DNA from: Acidobacteriota bacterium
GTDB taxonomy: Bacteria > Acidobacteriota > Terriglobia > Acidiferrales > UBA7541
Direction of reading: 5' to 3'
Length of the DNA: 64,000 nt
Assembly (NCBI GenBank): GCA_003165465.1
Contig: PLUM01000083.1
Coordinates: forward strand, 20,065-84,064
Under the pieces are notes generated by a model. That model was not told where the DNA came from. It saw nothing but the letters and a program-made list of their open reading frames with translations, and did no database searches. This document shows, in pieces, positions 9,263-19,614 of this stretch (position 1 is the first letter of the stretch; the number at the start of each line of letters is the position of its first letter). The position numbers and the translations under genes are program-made.

Positions 9263-10627
9263 TCAGCCCTGGACCAGATCGCGCAGCAACTGCTCCGCGC
9301 GCCCGCGTTCCAGCGCATACTCCTCGTCGGTAATCGTGCCGGCCTGGCGCCGCAATTCGAGGCGTAGCAGCGTATCTTTCAGCGAGTCCAGATTCGAGTT
9401 CACTTCTTGCGTGACCTTCTCGACTTGGCGAGAATCGGGACGAGAATCGGACGGAGCCGCCGCCTTGGCCTGCGCCGCGCGCTGTGCCTTGCGGCTCTTG
9501 GGAGCGGGCAACTGCGCGGGCGCGCCGGCAATTTCCGGAACCGGCTGGCGCAAGAGCAATCCCACGCCCACGGCAAAGATCGCCGCGAGTCCGCCGAGCA
9601 GAATCCATTTCTGGTCGTCGAGGCGCGCCGGGGCCGTCTCGATCGTCGATTCCGGCCCGGCATCGTGGCCATTCGCCTGATCGGGAGCGCCCGACGCCGA
9701 AGCTTCCGCCGGAGGCGGCGCCGTGCCGGACACCGTCACGTCAAATCCCATGCCAACTTTGACCGATTCCTTGGAGAAGACGTTGAACCCCTGCTCCGTG
9801 CCCGCCGCGTTGAAACCCACGCTGGCTACCTGCATCGTCGGAGGAGCCACGAGCAGCACACGCTGCGAATCGTACGTGGAGGATTCACGAAACTGGGCCT
9901 GATTGCCCGTGTACGGAAGGATGTAGGAGATGCGCACGCCATTTTGGCCGGGCTGGAACGCGTAGGATATCGCGTAGCGGCCCTTGCCCTTGTCGATCGT
10001 GCCCTGGCGCACGGGCATTCCCGAAGGACCAAACGTGGAAACCTGGTCAAGATCGGCTCCCTTGGGAATCGTGAACTCAAAATTTCCGTCCTGCTTGAAA
10101 TACGCCGAGGGAGGATTCGAGTTGTTCTGCACGGAAAACTCTTCGCCCACCATCAGCTTGTCGGCATTGGGCTGGAACACGAGAAGGCGCAGCGGAATCT
10201 GTATGGCCGAGGGATTCGTGGTCGGCTCGTAAACGGTGACATCGACGGTCGCGGTGCCCGGCGTGAGCGGCTGGTGGAAGAAGACGCCGCGATAGACCGC
10301 GCGAATCAGCATCGGCCCCTGTCCGATACCCGGGTTGTCCAAATGATAGCGTCCTTCGGCGTCGGTCTTGGTGCTGGCCACCACGGACATGCCGCCCTGA
10401 AGCTGGATAAGCAGCACATCCACGCCCGCAGCGGCCTTATTGCTATTGGTGCCGTTGTGGACGACGCCCGAAACCGTTCCCGCCTGGGCGGCAACAGACA
10501 CGAGCAACAATAAAGCGGCAAGGCTAAAGAGCCGCGAGCATATTGCTGTAGCCCGCCTCTTCAGAGGCGGGGACTTCCGCCAGGTCATGCAACACGTTTC
10601 CGCGTTCCGCGTCTTTATGATGAGCAA
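9263..10627 (-). CDS. Secreted carboxypeptidase-regulatory-like (Ig-fold) domain protein with C-terminal TM
   Basis: Signal peptide; AGTVSGVVHNGTNSNKAAAGVDVLLIQLQGG...; single TM near C-terminus; embedded in ccm cluster. Confidence 0.7.
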   Translation of the reverse strand: MLIIKTRNAETCCMTWRKSPPLKRRATAICSRLFSLAALLLLVSVAAQAGTVSGVVHNGTNSNKAAAGVDVLLIQLQGGMSVVASTKTDAEGRYHLDNPGIGQGPMLIRAVYRGVFFHQPLTPGTATVDVTVYEPTTNPSAIQIPLRLLVFQPNADKLMVGEEFSVQNNSNPPSAYFKQDGNFEFTIPKGADLDQVSTFGPSGMPVRQGTIDKGKGRYAISYAFQPGQNGVRISYILPYTGNQAQFRESSTYDSQRVLLVAPPTMQVASVGFNAAGTEQGFNVFSKESVKVGMGFDVTVSGTAPPPAEASASGAPDQANGHDAGPESTIETAPARLDDQKWILLGGLAAIFAVGVGLLLRQPVPEIAGAPAQLPAPKSRKAQRAAQAKAAAPSDSRPDSRQVEKVTQEVNSNLDSLKDTLLRLELRRQAGTITDEEYALERGRAEQLLRDLVQG

Positions 10628-10666
10628 AATAGATCCCCGAAAATTGATTCATATATTAAAAAAGTT

Positions 10667-11017
10667 TTACTGCCGCGCGGCGGACGGATCGCGCCGCGGA
10701 ATCGGCGCCTGATTCCCCGTCACGCGCTCAATTTCCAGGAGCACTTGCGCCGCTTCGACTTCCAGCGAATCCCTCATCTGCACATAATCCTGCTCGGCGT
10801 ACTTCCCCGCACGGTTCTCAAATTTCAGGTCGCGCAAATTGTCGTAGATCGAGTCGCGGCGCTCGAGCAACTGATCGAGCTGCGAGCGATGCGGCGCGGA
10901 ATCGCCCGGATCGGGATCAATCCAAAAAACAAAAATGACGGCCGCGAGTGTGAGCGCGACACAGGCCGAAAGCATTACGGCATCGGGAAAAATCATCGCA
11001 GCCAGGGCTATCGTCAT
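10667..11017 (-). CDS. CcmI-like N-terminal domain protein
   Basis: TM segments then LDQLLERRDSIYDNLRDLKFENRAGKYAEQDYVQMRDSLEVEAAQVL, in ccm cluster. Confidence 0.65.
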   Translation of the reverse strand: MTIALAAMIFPDAVMLSACVALTLAAVIFVFWIDPDPGDSAPHRSQLDQLLERRDSIYDNLRDLKFENRAGKYAEQDYVQMRDSLEVEAAQVLLEIERVTGNQAPIPRRDPSAARQ

Positions 11018-11036
11018 GATTCTTTAATCCTCATCT

Positions 11037-11573
11037 TCATTCCTCGGTCTCGCGGTCCACTTGCCGCTTGGCGCGCTCCAGTTGGATGTCGCGCAGTTCG
11101 GAATCCGCCGTGGGCGGAACGGGCGGCGCGCCGGAAACCGTCGCCAGCCGCGCCACATCGCGCTGCCGCCACAGCCGGATCAGCGTCACCACAATGCCCA
11201 GCCCAATCGCAAACGCCACTCCGGGAATATACCAGGCGATGCTATTGAAACCCTTCGCCGGCGGCTCGCTCATTACTTTTTCGCCGTACTTCTGCACAAA
11301 ATCCTGAACGATCAAGTCATCGGCCTCGCCCTTGGCGATGTCCGCATCCAGTTCCTTGAGCATGTGGCCCGACGACGGGCAGTTGATGTGATTGCACTGC
11401 GTGAGAATCTGGCCGCAACCGCACATGCACATCAGCTTCGTGCCCAGGGTCTTGGCGCGGTCGGTTTTCTGCGCGTCCACGTGCAAGGGGAGCAACGACA
11501 GGGCGATGCCCACGCACGCGGCGCACGCCAGCGCAAGTCTCGGTCGATTCGTCATTTTTCGCGATCGCTCCAC
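11037..11573 (-). CDS. ccmH: Cytochrome c-type biogenesis protein CcmH family (atypical Cys motif)
   Basis: KLMCMCGCGQILTQCNHINCPSS; TM segment; adjacent to ccmF. Confidence 0.88.
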   Translation of the reverse strand: MERSRKMTNRPRLALACAACVGIALSLLPLHVDAQKTDRAKTLGTKLMCMCGCGQILTQCNHINCPSSGHMLKELDADIAKGEADDLIVQDFVQKYGEKVMSEPPAKGFNSIAWYIPGVAFAIGLGIVVTLIRLWRQRDVARLATVSGAPPVPPTADSELRDIQLERAKRQVDRETEE

Positions 11574-13654
11574 CGAGAACCCGGTTCACCCGGCAATTGC
11601 GAGCGCGCGGAAAACGACACCTCCGCGGCTTGCGCGCCTCCATGCACGGGCGAGGATTCGCCCGCCGGCGCCGTCGCGAGGACCATGACCGCTTGCCGGT
11701 TCGGCAGAAGAGCGAGAATCGTTCCGAAGACAACCACCGCGCCGCCTAGCCAAATCCATTTCACCAACGGATTCAGATACGCGTGAATCACGGGGAGATT
11801 GGTGTCCGGATTCGTGCCCGCATAGACCACGTAAAGGTCTTCGCGAAGCGTCGAGGCAATCGCCACCATGGTGCCGGATTCCTGATTCGACGGATAAAAT
11901 CGTCGCGTAGGATAGAGCATCATCACCGAGCGGCCGTTTTTTTCCACGTCAATCGTGGCGCGTTCGGCGCTGTAGTTGCGTTCCTGCGTGGAGTCGTAAT
12001 TCTGAAGGTGAAGATTGTACGGCCCAAGGTTCATCACCGAGCCGGCGGACATGTCCATCTGCTTATCCTGATTGAACGCCGTGCCGGAGATTCCGATGAA
12101 GACGAGCACCATTCCGAAGTGGACGACGTATCCGCCGTAACGCCGCGTATTTCGCATGGTGAGCTGCGAGACGGACGAAAACAGATTGGAGCCAGTGCGC
12201 GCGGAGATGACGCGCGCACCGCGATAAAACTCCGCGGCAATCGTGAGCGTCACGAACACGGAGAGCAGGAGGCACAAGGTCACGTAAAACTCCCGCAGCC
12301 CCAGCGCTACCCCGACGATCGCAACCACCACGCCGCCAATCAGCGGAAATCCGAAATTCTTGCGCAGGCTTTCCACCGAAGTTTTGCGCCAGGCGAGCAG
12401 CGGACCAACGCCCGTCAAAAACAGGAGAAACATCGCGATGGGAATATTCACGCGGTTAAAAAACGGGGGCCCGACGCTGATCTTCGACCCGCGCACAGCT
12501 TCCGAAAGCACCGGAAAGAGCGTCCCAGCCAGCACCGCCACGCACGCAACCAGCAGAATCAGGTTGTTGAACAGGAAGCTGGACTCGCGCGAAAGCATCG
12601 AGTCCAATTGATTGTCGCTGCGCAGGTAATCGCGATTCTTGATGTAGGCCGCGAGGCATACGATGACGATCGTCAACAGGAATCCCCAGAACCAGTGGCC
12701 AATGCTCGATTCCGCGAAGGCATGAACCGAATTGACCGCGCCGCTGCGCGTCAGCGAAGTGCCCAGAATGCACAGCATGAACGTCAGAAACACCAGCCAG
12801 ACATTCCACACACGCATCATTCCGCGCTTTTCCTGCATGATCACCGAATGCAGGAACGCCGTTCCCGTAAGCCACGGCATCAGAGACGCGTTCTCGACCG
12901 GATCCCAGCCCCAGTAGCCACCCCATCCGAGCACGGCATAGGCCCAGTGCGCGCCCAGCAAAATTCCAGCCGACTGGAAAGCCCAGGCAATCATCGTCCA
13001 GCGGCGCGTCAGGTGGATCCACTTCTCCCCGGGATACCGACCCAGGAGCGCAGCCAGCGCAAACGCAAACGGGATCGTGAAGCCCGTGTAGCCCGAATAC
13101 AGCGTCGGCGGATGGATGGCCATCTCCGGATACTGGAGGAGCGGGTTGAGGCCGCTGCCATCGGCGCGCGTCGCGAGATGCAGAATTCCTCCGGCGCCGG
13201 GGCCCGCAAACACATGATAGGGACTGGCGACAAAATTATTCAGCGTAAGGAAGAAAATTTGGACGCCGGCCAGGACGACTCCGACGTAGGGCATCAGCTC
13301 CGGATGCTTCCCGCGATACGCAAACAGCGCCGAAAACACGTAGATCGAAAGCAGGAAGCTCCAGAAAAGCAGCGAGCCTTCCTGGCCCGACCATAGCGCG
13401 GAAAATTTGTAATACGGAGCGAGAGAGCGGTTACTGTGCGCCGCGACATACGTGAGCGAAAAATTGTCGGTGAAAAACAGGTAGACGAGAGTGGCGGTCC
13501 CAATCCAGATGAGAACGCATACCGCGAATCCCGCGTTCCGCGCCGATTTGATCAGCAGCGGACGCCGTGTGATGATCGCGGCTATGCCACCGAAAATCGC
13601 GTAGACCGCGAAGGCAAACGCCAACAATAACGCGTAGGAACCGAACAGATCCAC
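11552..13654 (-). CDS. ccmF: Heme lyase CcmF
   Basis: 700 aa polytopic; WGGYWGWDPVENASLMPWLTGTAFLHS. Confidence 0.95.
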   Translation of the reverse strand: MDLFGSYALLLAFAFAVYAIFGGIAAIITRRPLLIKSARNAGFAVCVLIWIGTATLVYLFFTDNFSLTYVAAHSNRSLAPYYKFSALWSGQEGSLLFWSFLLSIYVFSALFAYRGKHPELMPYVGVVLAGVQIFFLTLNNFVASPYHVFAGPGAGGILHLATRADGSGLNPLLQYPEMAIHPPTLYSGYTGFTIPFAFALAALLGRYPGEKWIHLTRRWTMIAWAFQSAGILLGAHWAYAVLGWGGYWGWDPVENASLMPWLTGTAFLHSVIMQEKRGMMRVWNVWLVFLTFMLCILGTSLTRSGAVNSVHAFAESSIGHWFWGFLLTIVIVCLAAYIKNRDYLRSDNQLDSMLSRESSFLFNNLILLVACVAVLAGTLFPVLSEAVRGSKISVGPPFFNRVNIPIAMFLLFLTGVGPLLAWRKTSVESLRKNFGFPLIGGVVVAIVGVALGLREFYVTLCLLLSVFVTLTIAAEFYRGARVISARTGSNLFSSVSQLTMRNTRRYGGYVVHFGMVLVFIGISGTAFNQDKQMDMSAGSVMNLGPYNLHLQNYDSTQERNYSAERATIDVEKNGRSVMMLYPTRRFYPSNQESGTMVAIASTLREDLYVVYAGTNPDTNLPVIHAYLNPLVKWIWLGGAVVVFGTILALLPNRQAVMVLATAPAGESSPVHGGAQAAEVSFSARSQLPGEPGSRWSDREK

Positions 13655-13687
13655 GTCAGGCCCTCACTTCCGTATTTCCATCTCGGA

Positions 13688-13716
13688 GTAGGGGCACGGC
13701 ATTGCCGTGCCCCTAC
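13688..13716. repeat. 29-bp GTAG...CTAC palindrome
   Basis: gtaggggcacggcattgccgtgcccctac; near-identical copies at 34997 and 61961. Confidence 0.85.
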
Positions 13717-13796
13717 AGCCAACCCTTGAATCGTCGTTCCACGTAAATCCATGCGCCGAATTAAAAACGCCGCATTTCGCTTGTGAGAAAGGCAAC

Positions 13797-14240
13797 TTAG
13801 CTCTTGCCGTTTGGAACCGAATCGATGGGTATATTGGCCGGATGCTGGGCGCCCGGCGCGGCTTCGTATTTGGACGCGCACTTGGCTTGAACGGTCTCGG
13901 CCACAAAGCGTCCATCAGGCTGCACCTTGCCTTCGACCAGGCATTGCGCGCCATCCTTAAACGTGTCGGGCAGCGGATCCGTGCCCACGTAGCTGACCGG
14001 CAGGGCTTTTCCCTGCTCGACGAGCACGAAATCCACGCGGCCCGAATAGTGCTGGATCGATCCATTCTTCACATCGCCACCCACGCGCAGGCGCTCATGC
14101 AGCGCCGTGCCACTCAGCGTGGGAATTTCCGAGATCGTGTGGTAGTACGTTTTGCTTTGCTGCGCGCCAACATACGCAAGGCAGGAAAGAGTGATGAGGA
14201 TGATCGCGACCCCGATGCCAAATTTCGCTTTGGTTTTCAC
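13797..14240 (-). CDS. ccmE: Cytochrome c maturation protein CcmE, CxxxY variant
   Basis: OB-fold-like protein with N-terminal TM; FVAETVQAKCASKYEAAP aligns by eye with canonical AKHxxxY region. Confidence 0.85.
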   Translation of the reverse strand: MKTKAKFGIGVAIILITLSCLAYVGAQQSKTYYHTISEIPTLSGTALHERLRVGGDVKNGSIQHYSGRVDFVLVEQGKALPVSYVGTDPLPDTFKDGAQCLVEGKVQPDGRFVAETVQAKCASKYEAAPGAQHPANIPIDSVPNGKS

Positions 14241-14370
14241 CTGACGCCTCCTGCTCTCAAATTGCGCTACATCTGTATAGGAGGAATTCTATCACACCCC
14301 GGGAAAAGATTTTCGAGAGGTGACGCGGGTTAACCAGGTTGCGGAAAAAGTCGGGTCGGAGCCTGTTTTC

Positions 14371-14467
14371 GTAGCACAGGCACTCTGCCTGTGCGGTTTT
14401 TCTCAATGAATGGCGTTACGGATGCGCAAAGGTTAAGAAAATCGCACAGACAGAGTGCCTGTGCTAC
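14371..14467. repeat. REPIN-like inverted repeat (copy C)
   Basis: gtagcacaggcactctgcctgtgcgg...cgcacagacagagtgcctgtgctac. Confidence 0.8.
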
Positions 14468-14817
14468 TTTCCCAGCCTATTCTGGAGGCAATACTTCAGT
14501 TCGGCGCTGAGCTCGGTAATTTCCATGCCCGCGCTCACCTGAAATTTGCAACTCAGAAGTTCATGCGGACGGTCTTCGTCCGAGAGCTTTCCGACCACGC
14601 GGCAGTATTGGCAATCCTGATTCCAGCAGAATCGGCCGTACGGAATGGTTTCCGGGCTGAGGTATTGAAAGGCGCGAAGGATCGTGTTCTTCTCCGGCAC
14701 CTCGAACGATTTCCCCAGAATCTTGATGGTAACGAGCCGCTCGTACGGGCGAAAAATCTGAGTCGTCCCGTTCGTTGCGGCCACTTCTGTCACTTCCGAT
14801 CCAGTTTGCTTTGGCAT
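14464..14817 (-). CDS. 2Fe-2S ferredoxin-like protein
   Basis: MPKQTGSEV... with YGRFCWNQDCQYCRV; internal ATG at 14817 preferred. Confidence 0.65.
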   Translation of the reverse strand: MPKQTGSEVTEVAATNGTTQIFRPYERLVTIKILGKSFEVPEKNTILRAFQYLSPETIPYGRFCWNQDCQYCRVVGKLSDEDRPHELLSCKFQVSAGMEITELSAELKYCLQNRLGK

Positions 14818-14945
14818 GAAGGGCCTGTCTCCGTCTATTAAGACTAGACGAGAAGGCCGGGCGCAACAATAAAGATGGTGCAATGTGGTGCGAAACCAGC
14901 AATGCCCCCTTGGACGCGTGAAAACGGAGGGCGACAGGCGGAAAA

Positions 14946-15902
14946 TCAAGTTCGAGCGGCCTCGAAAAATTGCCCCATGCGGCGGAATTTTTCATAGCGC
15001 TGGTCGAGCAGTTCGTGGACGCTGAGCCGCGAAAGGTCGCGCAACGTATGGTCGAAAACGCGTCCGAGAAATCCGGCGGACGCTTCGGGATCGAGATGCG
15101 CCCCGCCTTCGGGTTCGGGAATAATTTCGTCGATGATTCCGAATCCCAACAAATCCGGCGCGGTAATCTTCAGCGCTTCGGCCGCAACTTCCGCCTTCGT
15201 TGCGTCGCGCCACAGGATCGAGGCGCAACCCTCGGGAGAAATCACCGAGTAGACGGAATTCTCCAGCATGTTGACGCGATCTCCTATGGCAATGGCCAGC
15301 GCGCCGCCCGAGCCGCCCTCTCCCGTGATGGTCACGATAATGGGAACGGGAAGGCGCGCCATCTCGCGAAGATTGCGCGCGATGGCTTCGGCCTGGCCGC
15401 GCTCTTCCGCGTCAATGCCCGGATACGCGCCCGGCGTATCGATGAACGTGAAGATGGGCCGGCCAAATTTCGCGGCGAGTTGCATGACGCGCAGCGCCTT
15501 GCGATACCCCTCGGGCTTGGCCTGGCCGAAATTTTGCGCCACGCGCTGCTTTGTGTCCCTGCCCTTTTGCTGGCCAACGACGACGACGGGGCGGCCGCGG
15601 TAACGCGCAAAACCCGTCACCATCGCGGGGTCGTCGCCATACGCGCGGTCGCCATGCAGCTCGTGGAAATCCTCGAACAGGATGCGCACGTAATCCATCA
15701 TGTAGGGGCGCTGCGGGTGGCGCGCGAGAAGCGTGCGCTGCCAGGCGCCCATGTGCTCGTAAAAGTCGTGGCGCAATTGTCCGACTTCCGTGCGCAGCTG
15801 CTCCAGATCCGTGGAAGGAACGTCCGCCGCCGTCATGCCCTCCAGATCGGCAAGTTCCCTTTCCAGCTTTTCGATTTCGTCTTTGCGAGCGTCTTGGGCC
15901 AT
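14946..15902 (-). CDS. accA: Acetyl-CoA carboxylase carboxyltransferase subunit alpha
   Basis: 318 aa; GGSGGALAIAIGDRVNMLENSVYSVISPEGCASILW. Confidence 0.96.
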   Translation of the reverse strand: MAQDARKDEIEKLERELADLEGMTAADVPSTDLEQLRTEVGQLRHDFYEHMGAWQRTLLARHPQRPYMMDYVRILFEDFHELHGDRAYGDDPAMVTGFARYRGRPVVVVGQQKGRDTKQRVAQNFGQAKPEGYRKALRVMQLAAKFGRPIFTFIDTPGAYPGIDAEERGQAEAIARNLREMARLPVPIIVTITGEGGSGGALAIAIGDRVNMLENSVYSVISPEGCASILWRDATKAEVAAEALKITAPDLLGFGIIDEIIPEPEGGAHLDPEASAGFLGRVFDHTLRDLSRLSVHELLDQRYEKFRRMGQFFEAART

Positions 15903-15933
15903 ATGTTTTTTCCGGTGATGGATACGCTTTTCA

Positions 15934-16012
15934 GTAGCACAGGCTTCAGCCTGTGTTCTTTTGACTTTGGCTTACCACAAATCAAAACCACACAGGCTGA
16001 AGCCTGTGCTAC
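15934..16012. repeat. REPIN-like inverted repeat (copy D)
   Basis: gtagcacaggcttcagcctgtgttcttttgactttggcttaccacaaatcaaaaccacacaggctgaagcctgtgctac. Confidence 0.9.
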
Positions 16013-16098
16013 TGAAACCCTTCGTCGCCAGAACAGCGTTGCATCGCGATAAACCGACTATGGAAAACAATTATTCCATTCCTTGTGAGAAATACGGG

Positions 16099-19000
16099 CT
16101 AGGCGCGCGCATCGAGCTGCACGGAATTGTCGCCGCACAGGCGGCAAACATCGCGGACCAGTTCCTGATCCGCTTTCACGCGCTGATCGGCCCGCAAGGT
16201 GGCCACGGCTCCTTCCGGTGAAATCAGATCGAACGTAACCGAGCACGAGCCCGGCTTATTTACGAACAACTCCTTCAATTCGTCAAGCACTCCAGCATCC
16301 AGCGTATTGAGGTTCACGCGCACGCGCATCACGCTGGGCGGGCGCTCCCCCATGTCCTCGAGTTTCCGCGCTTCCATCACCGCGAGGCGCGTGCCCGCCT
16401 CTTCCACGTTCACGCGGCCCTTGAGGACCAGCGGCGCATTGCTCTTGAACACGGCTTCGAGGCGCGCGAACGATTCCGGAAACGCGAGAACCTCGAGCGT
16501 TCCGGTCATGTCCTGCAAGGTGAGAATACCCCAGCGGTCACCTTTGCGCGAACGCATACTGCGCATCGCCACGACGATGCCCCCGACGGTAATCTCCTCG
16601 CCGTTCCGGCGTCCTTCCACGGCCGCCAGATCGATCGCTTTCAGCTCCGCGAGCTTCGACGCGTATTTCGAGAGCGGGTGCCCGGAAATATAGAAACCCA
16701 CCGTGGCGAATTCCGAGGCCAGCGTTTCGTGCTCGGGCCACTCTTCCAGGTCGGGAAGCGGTTGATCGTCCGGCTCGGGAACCGCCGAGACACCTCCGAA
16801 CAGTCCGTGCTGGCCGCTATTTTTTTCGCGCTGGCGGCGCTGCGCCGTTTCCATGGCCCGGTCGATGACCGCGAACATTTGCGAACGCCGCGACCCCAGC
16901 GAATCCATCGCGCCCGATTTAATCAGGCTTTCGAGAACGCGTTTGTTCAGGAGCCGCGTGTCGATGTGATCGCAGAACTGGTAGATGGACGTGAAGCGTC
17001 CGAGTTCGGCGCGCGCGTCGAGAATCCCCTTGACCGTATTTTCGCCCACGTTCTTGATGGCGCGCAGTCCGAACCGGATGGCCTCGCCCACGGGCGTGAA
17101 ATCCAGATCGCTCGAATTCACATCCGGCGGCAGGACCGTGATGCCCATGCCGCGCGATTCGTTGATATACTTCACGACTTTTTCCGTGTTGCCCGTTTCC
17201 GACGTGAGCAGCGCGGCCATGAACTCGACCGGATAGTGCGTCTTCAAAAACGCGGTCTGATACGCGAGCAGCGCGTACGCGCAGGAGTGCGATTTATTGA
17301 AACCGTAGCCGGCGAATTCGGCCATCAGGTCGAATATTTTCTCGGCCTTTTTCGCGTGCACTTTTCGCGCGGCGCATCCGGCCAGGAATTTTTCCTTCTG
17401 CGAGGCCATTTCGTCGCGCTTCTTCTTTCCCATCGCGCGGCGGAGGATGTCCGCTTCGCCCAGCGAAAAGCCGGGCAGGCGGTTGGCGATCTGCATGACC
17501 TGTTCCTGATACAAAATCACGCCGTAGGTTTCCTCGAGAATTTCCTTCAGCTCGGGCAGGTCGTAGGTGACTTTCTTTTTCCCGTGTTTCCGGTTGATGA
17601 AGTCGTCGATCATGCCGCCCTGAATGGGGCCGGGGCGGTACAGCGCATTCAACGCGGTGAGGTCTTCCATTCGCGTGGGCTGGTAGCGGCGCAGGATGTC
17701 GCGCATGCCGTGCGATTCAAACTGGAAAATCGCGGTTGTCTCTCCGCTGGCGAACAGTTTATAGGTTGCCTCGTCGTCCAGAGGCAGCGTGCCAAGATCG
17801 ACGCGGGCGTTGCGATTCTGCTCGATCATGCGCACGGTGTCGTCCAGCACGGTGAGCGTCGTCAGCCCCAGAAAATCCATCTTGAGCAGGCCGATGTGTT
17901 CGAGGCCCTTCATGTCGTACTGCGTCGTGATTTCTTCCCGGTTGGACTTGTACAGCGGGACGAGGTTGGTCAGCGGCTCGGGCGAAATCACGACGCCCGC
18001 GGCGTGCGTGGAGGCGTGCCGCGCCAGGCCCTCCAGGCGCTTGGCCACTTCCATCATGTCCTTGTAACGCGCATCGCTTTCGATCAGGGCGCTGAGTTGC
18101 GGAGCCTGCTTCAAGGCTTCGTCCAGAGTGATGTTGAGCTGCGCGGGGACGAGCTTGGCGATGCGGTCCACTTCCCCGTACGGCAAATCCATGGCGCGGC
18201 CCACGTCCTTGATCGCCGCCTTGGCCGCCATGGTTCCAAACGTGATGATCTGCGCCACGTTCGACCGGCCGTATTTCCCCGTGACATACTCGATCACTTC
18301 GCCGCGCCGCCTCATGCAGAAGTCGATATCGATATCGGGCATGGACACGCGCTCGGGATTCAGGAAGCGCTCGAACAGCAAGTCGTATTGCAGCGGATCG
18401 ACGTCCGTAATTTGCAGCGCGTAACTCACCAGACTGCCCGCCGCCGAGCCGCGTCCCGGCCCCACGGGAATTCCCTGTGAGCGCGCGTGACGGATAAAAT
18501 CCCACACAATCAGGAAATATCCGGCGTAGCGCATCTTCTGGATCATCCGAATTTCATTGGTCAGGCGCGTTTCGTATTCGGCCAGAGTCTTGCGCAACAT
18601 GCCGGCCTTGGCGCGCGCTTCGAGCACCGCCACGCGGGAAACGAAACCTTCGCGCGACACCGCCTCGAAATAGCTGTCGACCGTGTGTCCTTCGGGAACC
18701 TTGAAATCCGGAAAGGAATTTTGCAGGGCGTCGATCTTCACGTTGCAGCGTTCGGCGATGGCCACGGTGCGTTCGAGCGCGTCGGGAATTTCGCCAAACA
18801 CCTGCGCCATCTCCTCGGCCGTCTTGAAGAAAAATTGGTCGGTGGCGAATTTCATGCGATGCGTGTCGCTCATCGTCTTGCCGGTCTGGATGCACAGCAG
18901 CACTTCCTGCGCGTGCGCGTCGGAATGCTTCAAGTAGTGGCAATCGTTGGTGGCGACGAGCGGAATGCCGGTCTCGCGCGAAAGGTCCGCTATTTTCGGA

Positions 19001-19614
19001 TTGACGCGTTTTTCGATCTCCAGGCCCTGATCCTGAATTTCGAGAAAAAAGTTTTCCTTCCCGAAAATATCGCGCAGGCGATAGGCGGCTTCGCGCGCCT
19101 GATCCGGGCGCTCCTCCACCAGATTCTCGGTGACGACGCCGCGCAAACACGCGGAGAGCGCGATCAAGCCCTTGCTGTGCTTTGCCAGCAGGTCGTAATC
19201 GATTCGGGGCTTGTAATAAAAACCTTCGAGGTAACCGGCGGAAACCAACTTGATCAGATTCTTGTAGCCTTCGGCGTTTTCGCAGAGCAGGACGAGGTGG
19301 TTGTTGCCGCGATGGCCCGGCTCGGAGGCGGAATTGGCGCGGCCGTTGGCGGCATCGCGCTGCGTCGACTCGCCGCGATCGTGCCGGCTTCCCTTCGCCA
19401 CATACACTTCGCAGCCGATGATCGGCTTGACGCCGCGCGTCTTGGCCGCCTGGTAGAACGATTCCGCCGCGAACAAATTTCCGTGATCGGTGACGGCCAC
19501 GGCCGGCATCTTCCGGCGCGACGCTTCGTCGACGACTTCCTCGAGATCGCAGGCTCCATCCAGCAAGCTGTAATCCGTGTGCAGATGAAGGTGAACGAAT
19601 CTGGGAGTTTCCAT
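16099..19614 (-). CDS. dnaE: DNA polymerase III subunit alpha
   Basis: PHP domain FVHLHLHTDYSLLDGA, VGPGRGSAAGSLVSYAL, MPDIDIDFC; ATG at 19614 used because the track ORF N-terminus reads into a repeat. Confidence 0.96.
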   Translation of the reverse strand: METPRFVHLHLHTDYSLLDGACDLEEVVDEASRRKMPAVAVTDHGNLFAAESFYQAAKTRGVKPIIGCEVYVAKGSRHDRGESTQRDAANGRANSASEPGHRGNNHLVLLCENAEGYKNLIKLVSAGYLEGFYYKPRIDYDLLAKHSKGLIALSACLRGVVTENLVEERPDQAREAAYRLRDIFGKENFFLEIQDQGLEIEKRVNPKIADLSRETGIPLVATNDCHYLKHSDAHAQEVLLCIQTGKTMSDTHRMKFATDQFFFKTAEEMAQVFGEIPDALERTVAIAERCNVKIDALQNSFPDFKVPEGHTVDSYFEAVSREGFVSRVAVLEARAKAGMLRKTLAEYETRLTNEIRMIQKMRYAGYFLIVWDFIRHARSQGIPVGPGRGSAAGSLVSYALQITDVDPLQYDLLFERFLNPERVSMPDIDIDFCMRRRGEVIEYVTGKYGRSNVAQIITFGTMAAKAAIKDVGRAMDLPYGEVDRIAKLVPAQLNITLDEALKQAPQLSALIESDARYKDMMEVAKRLEGLARHASTHAAGVVISPEPLTNLVPLYKSNREEITTQYDMKGLEHIGLLKMDFLGLTTLTVLDDTVRMIEQNRNARVDLGTLPLDDEATYKLFASGETTAIFQFESHGMRDILRRYQPTRMEDLTALNALYRPGPIQGGMIDDFINRKHGKKKVTYDLPELKEILEETYGVILYQEQVMQIANRLPGFSLGEADILRRAMGKKKRDEMASQKEKFLAGCAARKVHAKKAEKIFDLMAEFAGYGFNKSHSCAYALLAYQTAFLKTHYPVEFMAALLTSETGNTEKVVKYINESRGMGITVLPPDVNSSDLDFTPVGEAIRFGLRAIKNVGENTVKGILDARAELGRFTSIYQFCDHIDTRLLNKRVLESLIKSGAMDSLGSRRSQMFAVIDRAMETAQRRQREKNSGQHGLFGGVSAVPEPDDQPLPDLEEWPEHETLASEFATVGFYISGHPLSKYASKLAELKAIDLAAVEGRRNGEEITVGGIVVAMRSMRSRKGDRWGILTLQDMTGTLEVLAFPESFARLEAVFKSNAPLVLKGRVNVEEAGTRLAVMEARKLEDMGERPPSVMRVRVNLNTLDAGVLDELKELFVNKPGSCSVTFDLISPEGAVATLRADQRVKADQELVRDVCRLCGDNSVQLDARA

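Noticed and set aside
11783-13396. 537-aa plus-strand ORF antisense to ccmF
   Set aside because: Low-complexity R/H/Q-rich shadow translation; ccmF on the minus strand is unambiguous.
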